From an uncultured Rhodospira sp. (GTDB lineage: Bacteria; Pseudomonadota; Alphaproteobacteria; Rhodospirillales; Rhodospirillaceae): a stretch of 64,000 nucleotides of DNA. Below, one piece after another: positions 47,001 to 53,873 of this stretch (its first letter is position 1; each line of letters opens with the position of its first letter). The stretch covers positions 1-64,000 of the forward strand of contig NZ_CAKZOT010000107.1 of NCBI RefSeq assembly GCF_937138205.1, given 5' to 3'. The notes under the pieces are model-generated. The model ran no database searches. It was not told where the DNA came from and saw only the letters and a program-made list of their open reading frames with translations. The translations under genes were made by a program, and so were the position numbers.

Positions 47001-47003
47001 TGA
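41067..47003 (+). CDS. Giant CheA-type sensor: pseudokinase, STAND ATPase, GAF, HPt, histidine kinase ATPase
   Basis: This 1978-residue protein starts with a Ser/Thr kinase fold (1-280) whose active site is lost: HRDLKPxN reads HNNVNPDT (131-138) and DFG reads GFT. A STAND/AAA ATPase follows (300-600; Walker A GSSGVGKS at 333-340, Walker B LVLALDDLQW near 458), then a helical repeat region, a GAF domain (about 1315-1470), a PAS-like part and an HPt domain with His1670 in REVHTLKGQ. It ends in a CheA-like ATPase (HVFRNAVIHGIEPP, GDDGGGID, VAGRGVGLSAVRQ). There is no CheW-like P5 domain. It is a soluble, probably active histidine kinase. The ATG at 41067 is the only in-frame ATG near the first domain. 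Confidence 0.88.
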   Translation: MDRPLVERGQGGELWRNQDFVLHRRTDPDLGPVLCLDTVQDHPEPAVLSRLRHALGLASLLDPAWATRPLAFRDAGKRASLILADPGGLILAERLARSEPSQDAAETANRLRLAITLARTLARLHDTGLIHNNVNPDTLLVAGDGAQAWLTGFTLASTVSRERRAVAASTLIGSLPHVSPERTGRMNRSVDSRSDLYSLGVILFQLFVGRLPFTANDPLEWVHCHVARQPLNPRNVAPDVPPAVSDIILKLLSKTAEDRYQSASGLVADLTTCLDVLATQGTVSRFQLGQHDNPGRLMVPETLYGREQALATLERALERLSAPGAGRLVLVAGSSGVGKSALIGRFQATALERGARYGGGKFDQHKRDVPYVTFAQAFHALVRHTLSGDDEQVAKARRAIQDAVGQNGRLLTDLIPLLESLIGPQPQVPDLPVNEARVRFQSVFVHFVQAFAAADQPLVLALDDLQWIDAGSLRILEHLCTHPDLDHVLIVGSYRNNETPPSHPLMLALEAIRSAGAPVDTVDLQPLARGDLERMVSDCLRAPVDQVVPLVALVLEKTGGTPFFVIQFLETLVDEGLLSVDPGTSDWQWDTGRIRAKGFTDNVVDLMATRLNRLPGAVQDELRQIACLGTSVEMSTLALVHGRSDDDVLAAVSDALRADLLYHDSGRLVFVHDRVREAAYGSLPEAERVAAHLRIGRVLMDSLPPETLESEVFDVVHHLNQAHDLITDPEDRDRLSRLNTTAGSRAKASTAYASALVYYRLARDLLPEDAWAKTPERAFDLLLDLAESEYLGGHLSEADALFDQLLDRAPSPDRMARAWRLRFRMFMVAGKVIEAVTVAINALAQFGLTCPETPAEMEAALARERADLRAILDRVGMDALFTLPDCRDPETRTLLGLIADVIPVVYHVKPPLYPYLGLVGLNLSLRHGATGDSCAAFSGYGVWLMDSFEDIPGAVAFSEAALRLAERPDAGPLLGATRFRHGYFVALWRRPLAECLRLMDSSFRTCLETGNLVYAASAASGSTWYCIEQGVPLDTVAARLNQFRPFVDATRIPWATTVVRLQTLFLATLRDETPEIVHGKPGAESEADAVAALEATAHGHGLAVYHVMKQVPPFLMGRFDESLERAELTAAMSVKLGAALVRFSYVFFAAMAMAGVRDTVSADRWADLAPRFAEHRRQLRLWAENCPENFGAPHLLVEAEAARIDGQDLDALALYERAIDAAREHGRLHVEGIACERAGLLADRLGLTTIARTFLRDARYAFDRWGAVAKVRQLDRTHPWLASTAHVRAAAGDQIGAGDLDLEAVIKAQQAVSGQIVLARLVEALLRIVVEHAGADRGLLLMRQGATFLVAAEATVGDAGITVASVQRAVDGDTLALPVFNYVSRARERMLLNNAAAPGVAGAEAYAARNGVKSIFCSPVITRGEMTTILYLENHLAADAFTQNRLAVLDMLVSQASISLENATLYAEMEERVRERTKELVQSLDLVRTKSEQVGILLDNSDQGFLSCDHNLIVGVEYSRACETMLDTMPAGQPIDQLLWAHAPVSAELARDVIPTVLDGVDPVRAEMMIGLLPREIFRGERVLEAQYKVLENRQMMLVLTDVTAERRLRERLAEERRHLEMIVAAVTDGHEFFDTVASVRTFGSGGLDAILGSGAPPETVLGDVYREVHTLKGQLNQFSFSDTPAALHALEDRLTLLRDGETPPTHEAVAGTARSVPYADLLDRDLDVVRQVLGEDFLAAGKRVMLTHDQVQRLKRLAADLLAGRAVNVAARDVRSLLLEVGALGKVSVKRTLASYAPLVQRLAERTEKDVEPLEILGPDVLVEPDRFSPFLRSLGHVFRNAVIHGIEPPGERLRKAKNPAGRVTCAISTQGDEIRIEIGDDGGGIDPEALKRRAAYLFGSSKVRDLSKKDVMGLLFLDGLSTREVTTEVAGRGVGLSAVRQAVRRLDGAIQVETEPDRGARFIFTVRNANNEGPVS

Positions 47004-47539
47004 TGCAGCCAGTTATGCCTCTCACCTCCGTCATGGCCTCGGTGTTACGCCGGACGCGCAGGGTGCTGCTCGCCAGCACGGCGGTCAACGTCGAGGCGGT
47101 GGAGCGCTATGTCGTCGATGCGCCGACGCTGGAATTGCACGACGTCACGGCGGTCGGGGGCTTCAACGCCCCGCTTGGCGTCCGCGCCGCCTTCAGTTTT
47201 GAACGCTCCCTTCTGGAGGTCCTGTACGGACGCTTCACGGCCGACATCGCCGTCCCGGATGGCCAGGAGGATCTGTACGTTCACGACACGGCGGCCGAAA
47301 TCGCCAACTTGATCCTGGGCCTCTGTTCCGGCGACTTCCCCAACCTGGACGGAACCATTGCCCTGATTCCCGTTGTGGTCCTGACGGAAGAGCGGCATAT
47401 CGATCGCCGTGACCACGCCGTTTTCGGCACCATGCGGATGCGGGCGCCCGACGGACGCCTGGATGTCCACCTGCTGCGACCCAAAGAGATGTTCGACGAC
47501 CAGCTGAACCATCTGCCCCCGTTCGCCAGCGGCTCTTGA
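47000..47539 (+). CDS. Stand-alone CheX-like phosphatase
   Basis: The 179-residue protein is a CheX/CheC-type domain with the catalytic Glu-x-x-Asn motif (E100, N103 in AAEIANLILGLCSGDF). It is a paralogue of the N-terminal half of the fusion at 31789. It probably removes phosphate from the receiver encoded 140 bases downstream, resetting the signal from the giant kinase. The start overlaps the kinase stop (ATGATG), so the two are translationally coupled. Confidence 0.82.
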   Translation: MMQPVMPLTSVMASVLRRTRRVLLASTAVNVEAVERYVVDAPTLELHDVTAVGGFNAPLGVRAAFSFERSLLEVLYGRFTADIAVPDGQEDLYVHDTAAEIANLILGLCSGDFPNLDGTIALIPVVVLTEERHIDRRDHAVFGTMRMRAPDGRLDVHLLRPKEMFDDQLNHLPPFASGS

Positions 47540-47682
47540 CTCCATCAGGCGGGACGCCGCGTCGCGCGCGGCGGACAGGGCAGGGTCACCCAAAGAGCCT
47601 TTGACGGGAGCCCTGATGGGAACCGAACCCCGTCTCGTGAACTCCGGAGCCCCGGGAGGGCGAGAAACATGGAGAAAGTGCG

Positions 47683-48066
47683 ATGTCTTGGGTAAGTCGT
47701 CGGGCCATGGTCGTGGATGACTCCGTGATCGCCGCGACCAAGCTGCGCGTGGCCCTCGAATCCCTTGGACACAGGGTGGTGGGCAGCACCGACAATGGCA
47801 CCGATGCCCTGTCATTGTACCGCGACCTGCGTCCCGATTTCGTGACCATGGACATCGTCATGCCCGACATGGACGGGGTGCAGGCGACCCGCCAGATCCT
47901 CGGCGAATTCCCCGACGCTGTGGTGATCATGGTGACGTCCATAGGGCAGGAAAAAATGGTTATGGACGCCCTCAAGGCCGGGGCGGTAGGTTACATCCTG
48001 AAGCCGATCAAGGCCGATTCGATTAGTTCGACCCTTGAGAAACTCGCTGGGCGATTCGAAAATTGA
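47683..48066 (+). CDS. Single-domain response regulator
   Basis: The 127-residue protein is one receiver domain with the acidic pair DD (12-13), phosphoacceptor Asp57 in TMDIVMPDMDG, Thr in MVTSIGQ and Lys in LKPIKADSI. It closely resembles the receiver half of the CheX fusion at 31789 (shared TMDI.MPDMDGV.AT). With no output domain it should act through protein contacts, perhaps on the diguanylate cyclase whose gene overlaps its stop, or on the kinase. GGAGAAAG precedes the ATG. Confidence 0.9.
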   Translation: MSWVSRRAMVVDDSVIAATKLRVALESLGHRVVGSTDNGTDALSLYRDLRPDFVTMDIVMPDMDGVQATRQILGEFPDAVVIMVTSIGQEKMVMDALKAGAVGYILKPIKADSISSTLEKLAGRFEN

Positions 48067-48989
48067 TGATTTATGTCGATTACACGGAGTCATCAATTGA
48101 CCCCTGGGACTCCTGGATGGCGGCCCAGGATGCCATTCCTTTTCCCGTTTATGTGGTCGATTCGGCGACAATGAAGCTTCTTGCGGTCAACACCGCCATG
48201 CGCAAGCGGTCCGGCGCGGCGGTGGGTGAATCGTGCCACACGCAAATCTATGGGCAGGAGCGCCCCTGCATCCATTGCCCGCTTGGCGAAATGGTGGCCA
48301 ACCAGGGCAAGAACCGCCGCAAGATCGTGTTCGAGCTCTTCAACGAGGCCGATGACCGCTGGTACCAGATGGAAGAGACCCTGATTCCCTGGCACGACGG
48401 GACCGTAGCCAAATACTCCATCGCCGTGGACATCACCACTCTCAAGGAGACCCAGAACGCCCTTGTGGAAGCCCATGCGGAACTGGCCCTGAAGAGCCGT
48501 GAGCTTGAGCGTCTCGTCGTCACCGACCAGCTCACCGGCTTGAGCAACCGCCGCCGCCTGGAGGAAACCTTGATGGCCGAGGTCGAACGGGCGGACCGCT
48601 ACGACAAAACATTTTCTGTCATCATCTGCGACGTCGACCGCTTCAAGGACGTCAACGATCTTTATGGACATGTGGTCGGAGACACCGTTCTGACCGAGAT
48701 CGCCCATCTGCTGCGGGAGCACGTGCGCCACCTGGACGCCGTGGGACGGTGGGGCGGAGAGGAATTCCTCATCATCTGCCCGGAGACCACGCTGGACGGC
48801 GCCGTGAGCCTGGCCGAGAAGCTGCGCAAGACCGTCGCCGAACACCAGTTTTCGGTCGCCGGCGCAAAAACCCTCTCGTTCGGAGCAGCCGCATTCCAGC
48901 CCGGAGACACGGCTACCGAACTCGTCCGTCGGGCCGATCACGCGCTCTATCGCGCCAAGGAAAAGGGCCGCAATCGGGTCGAAGCGTGA
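48066..48989 (+). CDS. PAS-GGDEF diguanylate cyclase
   Basis: The 307-residue protein has an N-terminal PAS domain (about 20-130) with three cysteines, GESCHTQIYG (C57) and PCIHC (C68, C71), that could bind a cofactor or sense redox state. After a short coiled coil comes a GGDEF domain with DQLTGLSNRR, GGEEF (230-234) and an intact inhibitory site RHLD (221-224). It should make cyclic di-GMP from GTP and be feedback-inhibited. The start codon overlaps the receiver stop, making it the last gene of the sensor operon. No membrane segment is seen. Confidence 0.9.
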   Translation: MIYVDYTESSIDPWDSWMAAQDAIPFPVYVVDSATMKLLAVNTAMRKRSGAAVGESCHTQIYGQERPCIHCPLGEMVANQGKNRRKIVFELFNEADDRWYQMEETLIPWHDGTVAKYSIAVDITTLKETQNALVEAHAELALKSRELERLVVTDQLTGLSNRRRLEETLMAEVERADRYDKTFSVIICDVDRFKDVNDLYGHVVGDTVLTEIAHLLREHVRHLDAVGRWGGEEFLIICPETTLDGAVSLAEKLRKTVAEHQFSVAGAKTLSFGAAAFQPGDTATELVRRADHALYRAKEKGRNRVEA

Positions 48990-48995
48990 TGCCGC

Positions 48996-49023
48996 CCGAC
49001 GAAAAGGCCATCCTTTTCGTCGG
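48996..49023. terminator. Bidirectional hairpin between diguanylate cyclase and tamA
   Basis: CCGACGAAAAGG and CCTTTTCGTCGG form a perfect 12-base stem with a CCAT loop between two convergent genes. The A4/T4 tracts lie in the stem, without a T-run after it. Confidence 0.55.
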
Positions 49024-49039
49024 CCGATCTTACCCGCCC

Positions 49040-50893
49040 CTAAAACGCCTGACCCAGGCTGATGTAGATCTGAAACAGGTCGTCCTCGTCGCGGGGGTTG
49101 AGCGGCACGCCGATATCGACGCGGATCGGGCCGAAATCGGTGTGGTAGCGCCCGCCCAGGCCGGCGGCCCATCGGATCTCCTCGTCGCCGGGGTCGGGCC
49201 AGGGGCCGTCGCTGACCAGTCCGGCGTCCAGGAACGGCACGATGCCGATGGAGTCGGTGACCTTGATGCGTGCCTCGACGCCGAAGTCGAGCGCCGAGCG
49301 CCCGCCGAGCGGATCGCCGTCGTCATCCAGCGGTCCCACCATCTGGTGCCCATACCCCCGCACCGAACCGCCGCCGCCCGCATACAGGCGCGTGGTGGCC
49401 GGCACGTCCTCAAGCGCGGCCCCCACCAGCGTCGCCACGCGCGCCCGCCCGGCCAGCACCAGCCGGTCGCTCTCCAGCGGCGCCCAATAGGCCGAGCCGC
49501 CCAGGCTGGTGACGACGAACCCCAGCGCCAAGTCGCCCGCCTGCCCGGCGTAGGGGGTCAGTTCAAGCGTCAGCCGGCTGCCCCGGGTCGGGTTGAGTGG
49601 ATCGTCGGTGTCGTCGCGCGACACGCCCATTGGCAGAGCCAGCAACAGACTGCGCTCCGGCCCCTCCTCGTCCTCAAGGTCCGCGTACTCCACTTGCACG
49701 CCGGCCGAGGCGCGCCAGGTGTCGTTCAGGCGCCGGTCCAGGCCGAGCCCGGCCGTGGCCTCCAGGCCCTGGTAGGCATCCCTATCCGAGCGTTCGACCG
49801 ACGCCGACAGCGTCAGGGACTGGTCCTCATGCAGAAAGCGCGGCTTGTCCAGCGACGCGCTCAACGCCTGGGCGGTGAGGGAGGCGTCCAGGTCGGCGCG
49901 GAAGTGCTCGGCGCGGCCGAACATGTTGCGGTGTTCCCAGAACAGGCGCACACCCGGCCCCTCGTCGGTGGCATAGCGCAACCCGCCGCCGATGGACCGT
50001 GGCGGAGCTTCGCTCACCGACACCAGGACCGGCAGACGGCCGTCCGCGTCCGGCTGGTCGGCCGGACGGACGGTCACGGAGTCGAACAGGCGCGTGCCCT
50101 GAACGCGGGTACGGAAGGTATCGAGCTGATCGCGGTTGAAGGTCTCGCCCGGGCGCCACGGGATCTCGGCATCAAGGTAGGCGGCTTCGACCCGCTCCAG
50201 GCCCTCGTAGCGCACCGCGCCGAAGGTGGCCGGCGGTCCCGCCGCCACCACGATCCGCACGGCCATGTGCCGGCGGGCGTGGTTGACCGCGGTGCGGCGG
50301 GAGGCTACCTCGGCGAACGGCCGGCCGCGCGCGCGCAGGTGCTCGATCAGATCGCGTTCCGCCGTCAGCACCGCGTCGGCGCGGGCCTGGTCGCCCTCGT
50401 TAAGGCCGACCACCGCGAGGCTTTCGGGCAGGTCGCCGGTGCCCGGGGCGTCGCCCTCGTAGGTCACACGCGTGGCGCCAATGGTATAAGCCGGACCGGG
50501 CGTGACGGTGATGGTCACCCGCGCCGGCGTGCCACCCTCGATCTCGCCCGAGACCGAGCCGCCATAGTGCCCCTCTGCGTTCAGCACGCGGCGGAACGCC
50601 TCGACGTCCGACTCCAGGCGCCGGCGCAGCCCCGGACGCGTCGCCGGTGGGGAGTCGGCCAGATCCTTCAGGGTTGAAACCGCGTCCAATCTGTCGGCAA
50701 GGTCGTCTGGCGCGTTGTCCTGGTCGGTCACCCGAATGGAGACCTCGTAGCCGACGCGCGGGCCGTTCGTGGCTGCGTCCGGGGCCTCCTCGGCGGCGGC
50801 GGCCGGGTCCGGGCCGGGCGCAAGTGTCCCCGCCGCCAGAAGAATGGCGGCCAGGGCGACACGAAGTCGGCGGCCGGAACGCGGGGCAGACAC
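49040..50893 (-). CDS. TamA-like outer membrane assembly protein (Omp85 family)
   Basis: This 617-residue protein has a signal peptide (to about residue 34), POTRA-like domains (45-300, including GPPATFGAVRYEGLERV and WRPGETFNRDQLDTF) and a beta-barrel of the surface antigen/Omp85 type. The barrel includes GGGGSVRGYGHQMVGPLD and the conserved end, which finishes on Phe (IYISLGQAF). TamA works with inner-membrane TamB in autotransporter and lipid transport to the outer membrane. tamB usually follows tamA, but here the next gene is a convergent diguanylate cyclase. Confidence 0.88.
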   Translation of the reverse strand: MSAPRSGRRLRVALAAILLAAGTLAPGPDPAAAAEEAPDAATNGPRVGYEVSIRVTDQDNAPDDLADRLDAVSTLKDLADSPPATRPGLRRRLESDVEAFRRVLNAEGHYGGSVSGEIEGGTPARVTITVTPGPAYTIGATRVTYEGDAPGTGDLPESLAVVGLNEGDQARADAVLTAERDLIEHLRARGRPFAEVASRRTAVNHARRHMAVRIVVAAGPPATFGAVRYEGLERVEAAYLDAEIPWRPGETFNRDQLDTFRTRVQGTRLFDSVTVRPADQPDADGRLPVLVSVSEAPPRSIGGGLRYATDEGPGVRLFWEHRNMFGRAEHFRADLDASLTAQALSASLDKPRFLHEDQSLTLSASVERSDRDAYQGLEATAGLGLDRRLNDTWRASAGVQVEYADLEDEEGPERSLLLALPMGVSRDDTDDPLNPTRGSRLTLELTPYAGQAGDLALGFVVTSLGGSAYWAPLESDRLVLAGRARVATLVGAALEDVPATTRLYAGGGGSVRGYGHQMVGPLDDDGDPLGGRSALDFGVEARIKVTDSIGIVPFLDAGLVSDGPWPDPGDEEIRWAAGLGGRYHTDFGPIRVDIGVPLNPRDEDDLFQIYISLGQAF

Positions 50894-51116
50894 GTCGAGA
50901 CATCCTTCGCTGAGGGGCCGCCGCCAAGAGTGGCGCCACCGGTGGACGTTCAGTCTATAACCTCCGATAGCGTGGTCAAATGGACCAGAACACTTGCCGG
51001 CGGGGTCCGGGGCATACTACACCCAACCGCTGGACCCGGACGCGCCTCCCCCCCTGCCGAGCTCCGCGCCTGACTGGTCCCGGACGCATCCTGAACCAAG
51101 AGGAGCACGCGGCGCG

Positions 51117-51977
51117 ATGACCCAGGCCTGGACCTATGTCGATGGCGAGTGGCTGGACGGCAACCCCCCGATTCTCGGACCGTTGACCCATGCCACCTGG
51201 TTGTCGTCGATCGTCTTCGACGGCGCGCGCGCCTTCGAGGGCGTGGCTCCCGATCTCGACCAGCATTGCCAGCGCTGCGTGGACTCGGCCATCCGCATGG
51301 GGATGCGCCCGACCCTGGACGCCGCCGAGATCGAGCGCCTGACCTGGGAGGGCATCAAGCGCTTCCCCGACGGCGCCGAGCTGTATATCCGCCCGCTGTT
51401 CTACTGCGCCGAGGGGTGGGTCTCGCCGGACCCTGACACCACCCGGTTCATGCTCACCTTGTACGACATGCCGATGAAGGAGCCGGGCGGGTTCACCGCC
51501 TGCCTGTCCAGCTACCGCCGGCCGGCGCCGGACCAGGCGCCGGTGGACTGCAAGGCGTCGTGCCTCTATCCGCAGGCCGGGCGGGCGCTGCGCGAGGCCG
51601 CCGCGCGCGGCTATGACAACGGCGTGCTGTGCGACCCTTGGGGCAACGTGGCCGAATTCGCCACGGCCAACCTGTTCATGGCCAAGGACGGCGTGGTCAG
51701 CACGCCGGCCGTCAGCGGCACGTTCCTGAACGGGGTGACGCGCCAGCGCGTGCTGAAGCTGTTGCGGCTGGACGGTCACGTGGTGCTGGAGCGCGAGATT
51801 GATCCCGAGGAACTGCTGGACGCGGACGAGATTTTCTCCACCGGCAACCATCAGAAGGTCATGCCGGTGCGCCGCTTCGAGGAGCGGGAGTTGATCTACG
51901 GCCCGTTCGCCCGCCGTGCCCGCGAGCTGTACTGGGATTACGCCCACGGCAGACTGCCCGACGGGTTCAAGATGTAG
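51117..51977 (+). CDS. Branched-chain amino acid aminotransferase-like protein
   Basis: The 286-residue protein is a fold-type IV PLP aminotransferase. It starts TYVDGEWLDGNPPILGPLTH, has SSIVFDGARAFEGVAP, the PLP Lys in DCKASCLYPQ (near residue 145), NVAEFATANLFMA and STPAVSGTFLNGVTRQRVL. It lies closest to IlvE, the last step of Val, Leu and Ile synthesis; D-amino acid transaminase is the alternative. ilvD at 54707 is in the same pathway. AGAGGAG lies 11 bases before the ATG. Confidence 0.85.
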   Translation: MTQAWTYVDGEWLDGNPPILGPLTHATWLSSIVFDGARAFEGVAPDLDQHCQRCVDSAIRMGMRPTLDAAEIERLTWEGIKRFPDGAELYIRPLFYCAEGWVSPDPDTTRFMLTLYDMPMKEPGGFTACLSSYRRPAPDQAPVDCKASCLYPQAGRALREAAARGYDNGVLCDPWGNVAEFATANLFMAKDGVVSTPAVSGTFLNGVTRQRVLKLLRLDGHVVLEREIDPEELLDADEIFSTGNHQKVMPVRRFEERELIYGPFARRARELYWDYAHGRLPDGFKM

Positions 51978-52085
51978 CCGCAAGGGGCGGCTGGGGCGTT
52001 CGCCGTCGCCTTGCCGCTTGGCGAACCGGGCGCGGTTTGCCACCATGGTCCGGCCCGACCCGGAGCCACGCGAGGCCCTCCCGCC

Positions 52086-52838
52086 ATGCCGCCCTTCTCC
52101 TTCTTTCCTGGACGCGCCTCCGGCGGACGTCCGGACCATGACACGGCCGCGTCGCAGCCGCCCGATCCCGACACCCTGGCGGCGCTGGAACGCCACCGCC
52201 ACGACGACGACCGCCACACCATCTCCCACTTCAGCCGGCTGCTCAGCCGCCACGGCACGTCGCACGCGTCGCTGGAGTGGAATAGCCGCGAGAGCCAGGA
52301 ACGCCGCTTCGAGGCGTTGGTGGAGATCGGCGTGCGCGCGGGCGACAGCCTGCTCGACGTCGGCTGCGGCACCGGCGACCTGCTGGCCTGGCTGGAACGC
52401 CGGCACCTGGAGGTGACCTACACCGGCACGGACCTGACGCCGATGATGGTCGAGCACGCGCGCGGGCGCTTTCCCGAGCACGTGTTCGTGCAGGGCTGCC
52501 TTCTGGACGGGCTCGCGTTGCCAACGCCGCAGGTCGACTGGGTTCTGGCCAGCGGCATTTTCGCCCACCGGCGCGACCGGCCCGACGCCTATATGCGCGA
52601 CATGATCGCCGCCATGCTGCCGCTGGCGCGCAAGGGCGTGGCGGTCAACTCGCTGAGCCTGAAGGCGCCCGACAACCGCCGCTGGCGCCTGTACCACGCC
52701 GATCCGGACGCCATGATCGCCTGGGCCACGGACCAGGTCCCGCACGCGGTGCTGCGCGAGGACTACGACCCCAACGACTTCACGCTGTACCTCTACACCG
52801 ACCCCGCGATCGCCCGGGCCACGCCATGGCGACCCTGA
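52086..52838 (+). CDS. Class I SAM-dependent methyltransferase
   Basis: The 250-residue protein has the Rossmann methyltransferase motifs LLDVGCGTGDLLAWLE (about residues 95-110), TYTGTDLTPMMVEHAR (about 117) and the hydrophobic strand VDWVLASGIFA. Its substrate is unknown; the C-terminal DYDPNDFTLYLY pattern resembles small-molecule methyltransferases. It overlaps nudC by 13 bases and the two are surely co-expressed. Start at 52086 is chosen because earlier frame positions give unlikely protein. Confidence 0.8.
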   Translation: MPPFSFFPGRASGGRPDHDTAASQPPDPDTLAALERHRHDDDRHTISHFSRLLSRHGTSHASLEWNSRESQERRFEALVEIGVRAGDSLLDVGCGTGDLLAWLERRHLEVTYTGTDLTPMMVEHARGRFPEHVFVQGCLLDGLALPTPQVDWVLASGIFAHRRDRPDAYMRDMIAAMLPLARKGVAVNSLSLKAPDNRRWRLYHADPDAMIAWATDQVPHAVLREDYDPNDFTLYLYTDPAIARATPWRP

Positions 52839-53842
52839 GCGCGGCGGCGCGGGCGGCGCTGGCGGATCTGACCTACACCGGCGCGCCGCTGGACCGGGCC
52901 GAAGCCCTGCGCGGGGACGCCGCCGCGCTGGCCCGGTTGCGGGCCAATCCCGCCAGCCGGGTGGTGTTGCTGTGGCGCAACCGCGTTCTGGTGTGGGAGG
53001 CGGACGGCGAGGACGGCCCGCGTGCCGGCGTGGCCGGCGGCGACTGGCGGCCGGACGATCCGGCGTTGACCCCGGAGGAAGAGGTGTTCCTGGGTCTCGA
53101 CCCGGCCGGCGCCGCCTGGTTCGGCGTCCAACTCCCACCCGACGCCGAGGCGGACGAGGACACCGGTCCGGACACCGGTCTGGGTGGGCGCTTCGTGCCG
53201 TTGCGCACCGTCGGACCGGCGCTGCCGGCGGCCGAGGCGGCCCTTCTGGCACAGGCGCTGGGGGTGCTGGCGTGGCACCGTCGGCACCGCTTTTGCGCCG
53301 CCTGCGGGTCGCCGTCGCGACCGATTGAGGGTGGCTGGCGCCGGCGGTGCGAGTCCGAGGCCTGCGGCGCCAGCCACTTCCCGCGCACCGATGCGGCGGT
53401 GATCATGCTTGTGCACCACGGTCGGGGCGACGCCGCGCGGTGCCTGCTGGGGCGCGGCGCCCGCCTGCCGCCGGGCATGATCTCGACCCTGGCCGGCTTC
53501 CTCGAACCGGGCGAGAGCCTGGAGGAGGCGGTGCGCCGCGAGGTGGGCGAGGAAACCGGCGTGCGCGTCGGCCGCGTGGCCTATGCGGCCTCGCAGCCGT
53601 GGCCGTTTCCCTCGTCTCTGATGATCGGTTTCCATGCCGAGGCCGACACGACCGACCTGATCCTGGACCCGCGCGAGTTGGAGCACGCGGTGTGGTTCAG
53701 CCGCGCCGAGGTGGCGGCGATGACCGAACCCGGCGCCGGCCGATCGGGCGACACCTGGCGCCTGCCGCGCGGCGACTCCATCGCCCGGCGGCTGATCCTG
53801 GGGTGGCTGGCGGGGGATCCGTTCGAGGCCGACGCCGGATAA
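52826..53842 (+). CDS. nudC: NAD(H) pyrophosphatase / RNA deNADding enzyme NudC
   Basis: The 338-residue protein has an N-terminal NUDIX-like domain and a zinc ribbon (FCAACGSPS..GWRRRCES..CGASHFPR, about 152-185). The Nudix box reads GFLEPGESLEEAVRREVGEE near residue 225, followed by the NudC marker SQPWPFPSSLM. NudC hydrolyses NADH to NMNH and AMP and removes NAD caps from RNA. It starts inside the preceding methyltransferase gene (13-base overlap). Confidence 0.93.
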   Translation: MATLSAAARAALADLTYTGAPLDRAEALRGDAAALARLRANPASRVVLLWRNRVLVWEADGEDGPRAGVAGGDWRPDDPALTPEEEVFLGLDPAGAAWFGVQLPPDAEADEDTGPDTGLGGRFVPLRTVGPALPAAEAALLAQALGVLAWHRRHRFCAACGSPSRPIEGGWRRRCESEACGASHFPRTDAAVIMLVHHGRGDAARCLLGRGARLPPGMISTLAGFLEPGESLEEAVRREVGEETGVRVGRVAYAASQPWPFPSSLMIGFHAEADTTDLILDPRELEHAVWFSRAEVAAMTEPGAGRSGDTWRLPRGDSIARRLILGWLAGDPFEADAG

Positions 53843-53873
53843 ACGCGGCGGGCGGCGTCCCGCGCGCCCTGCG

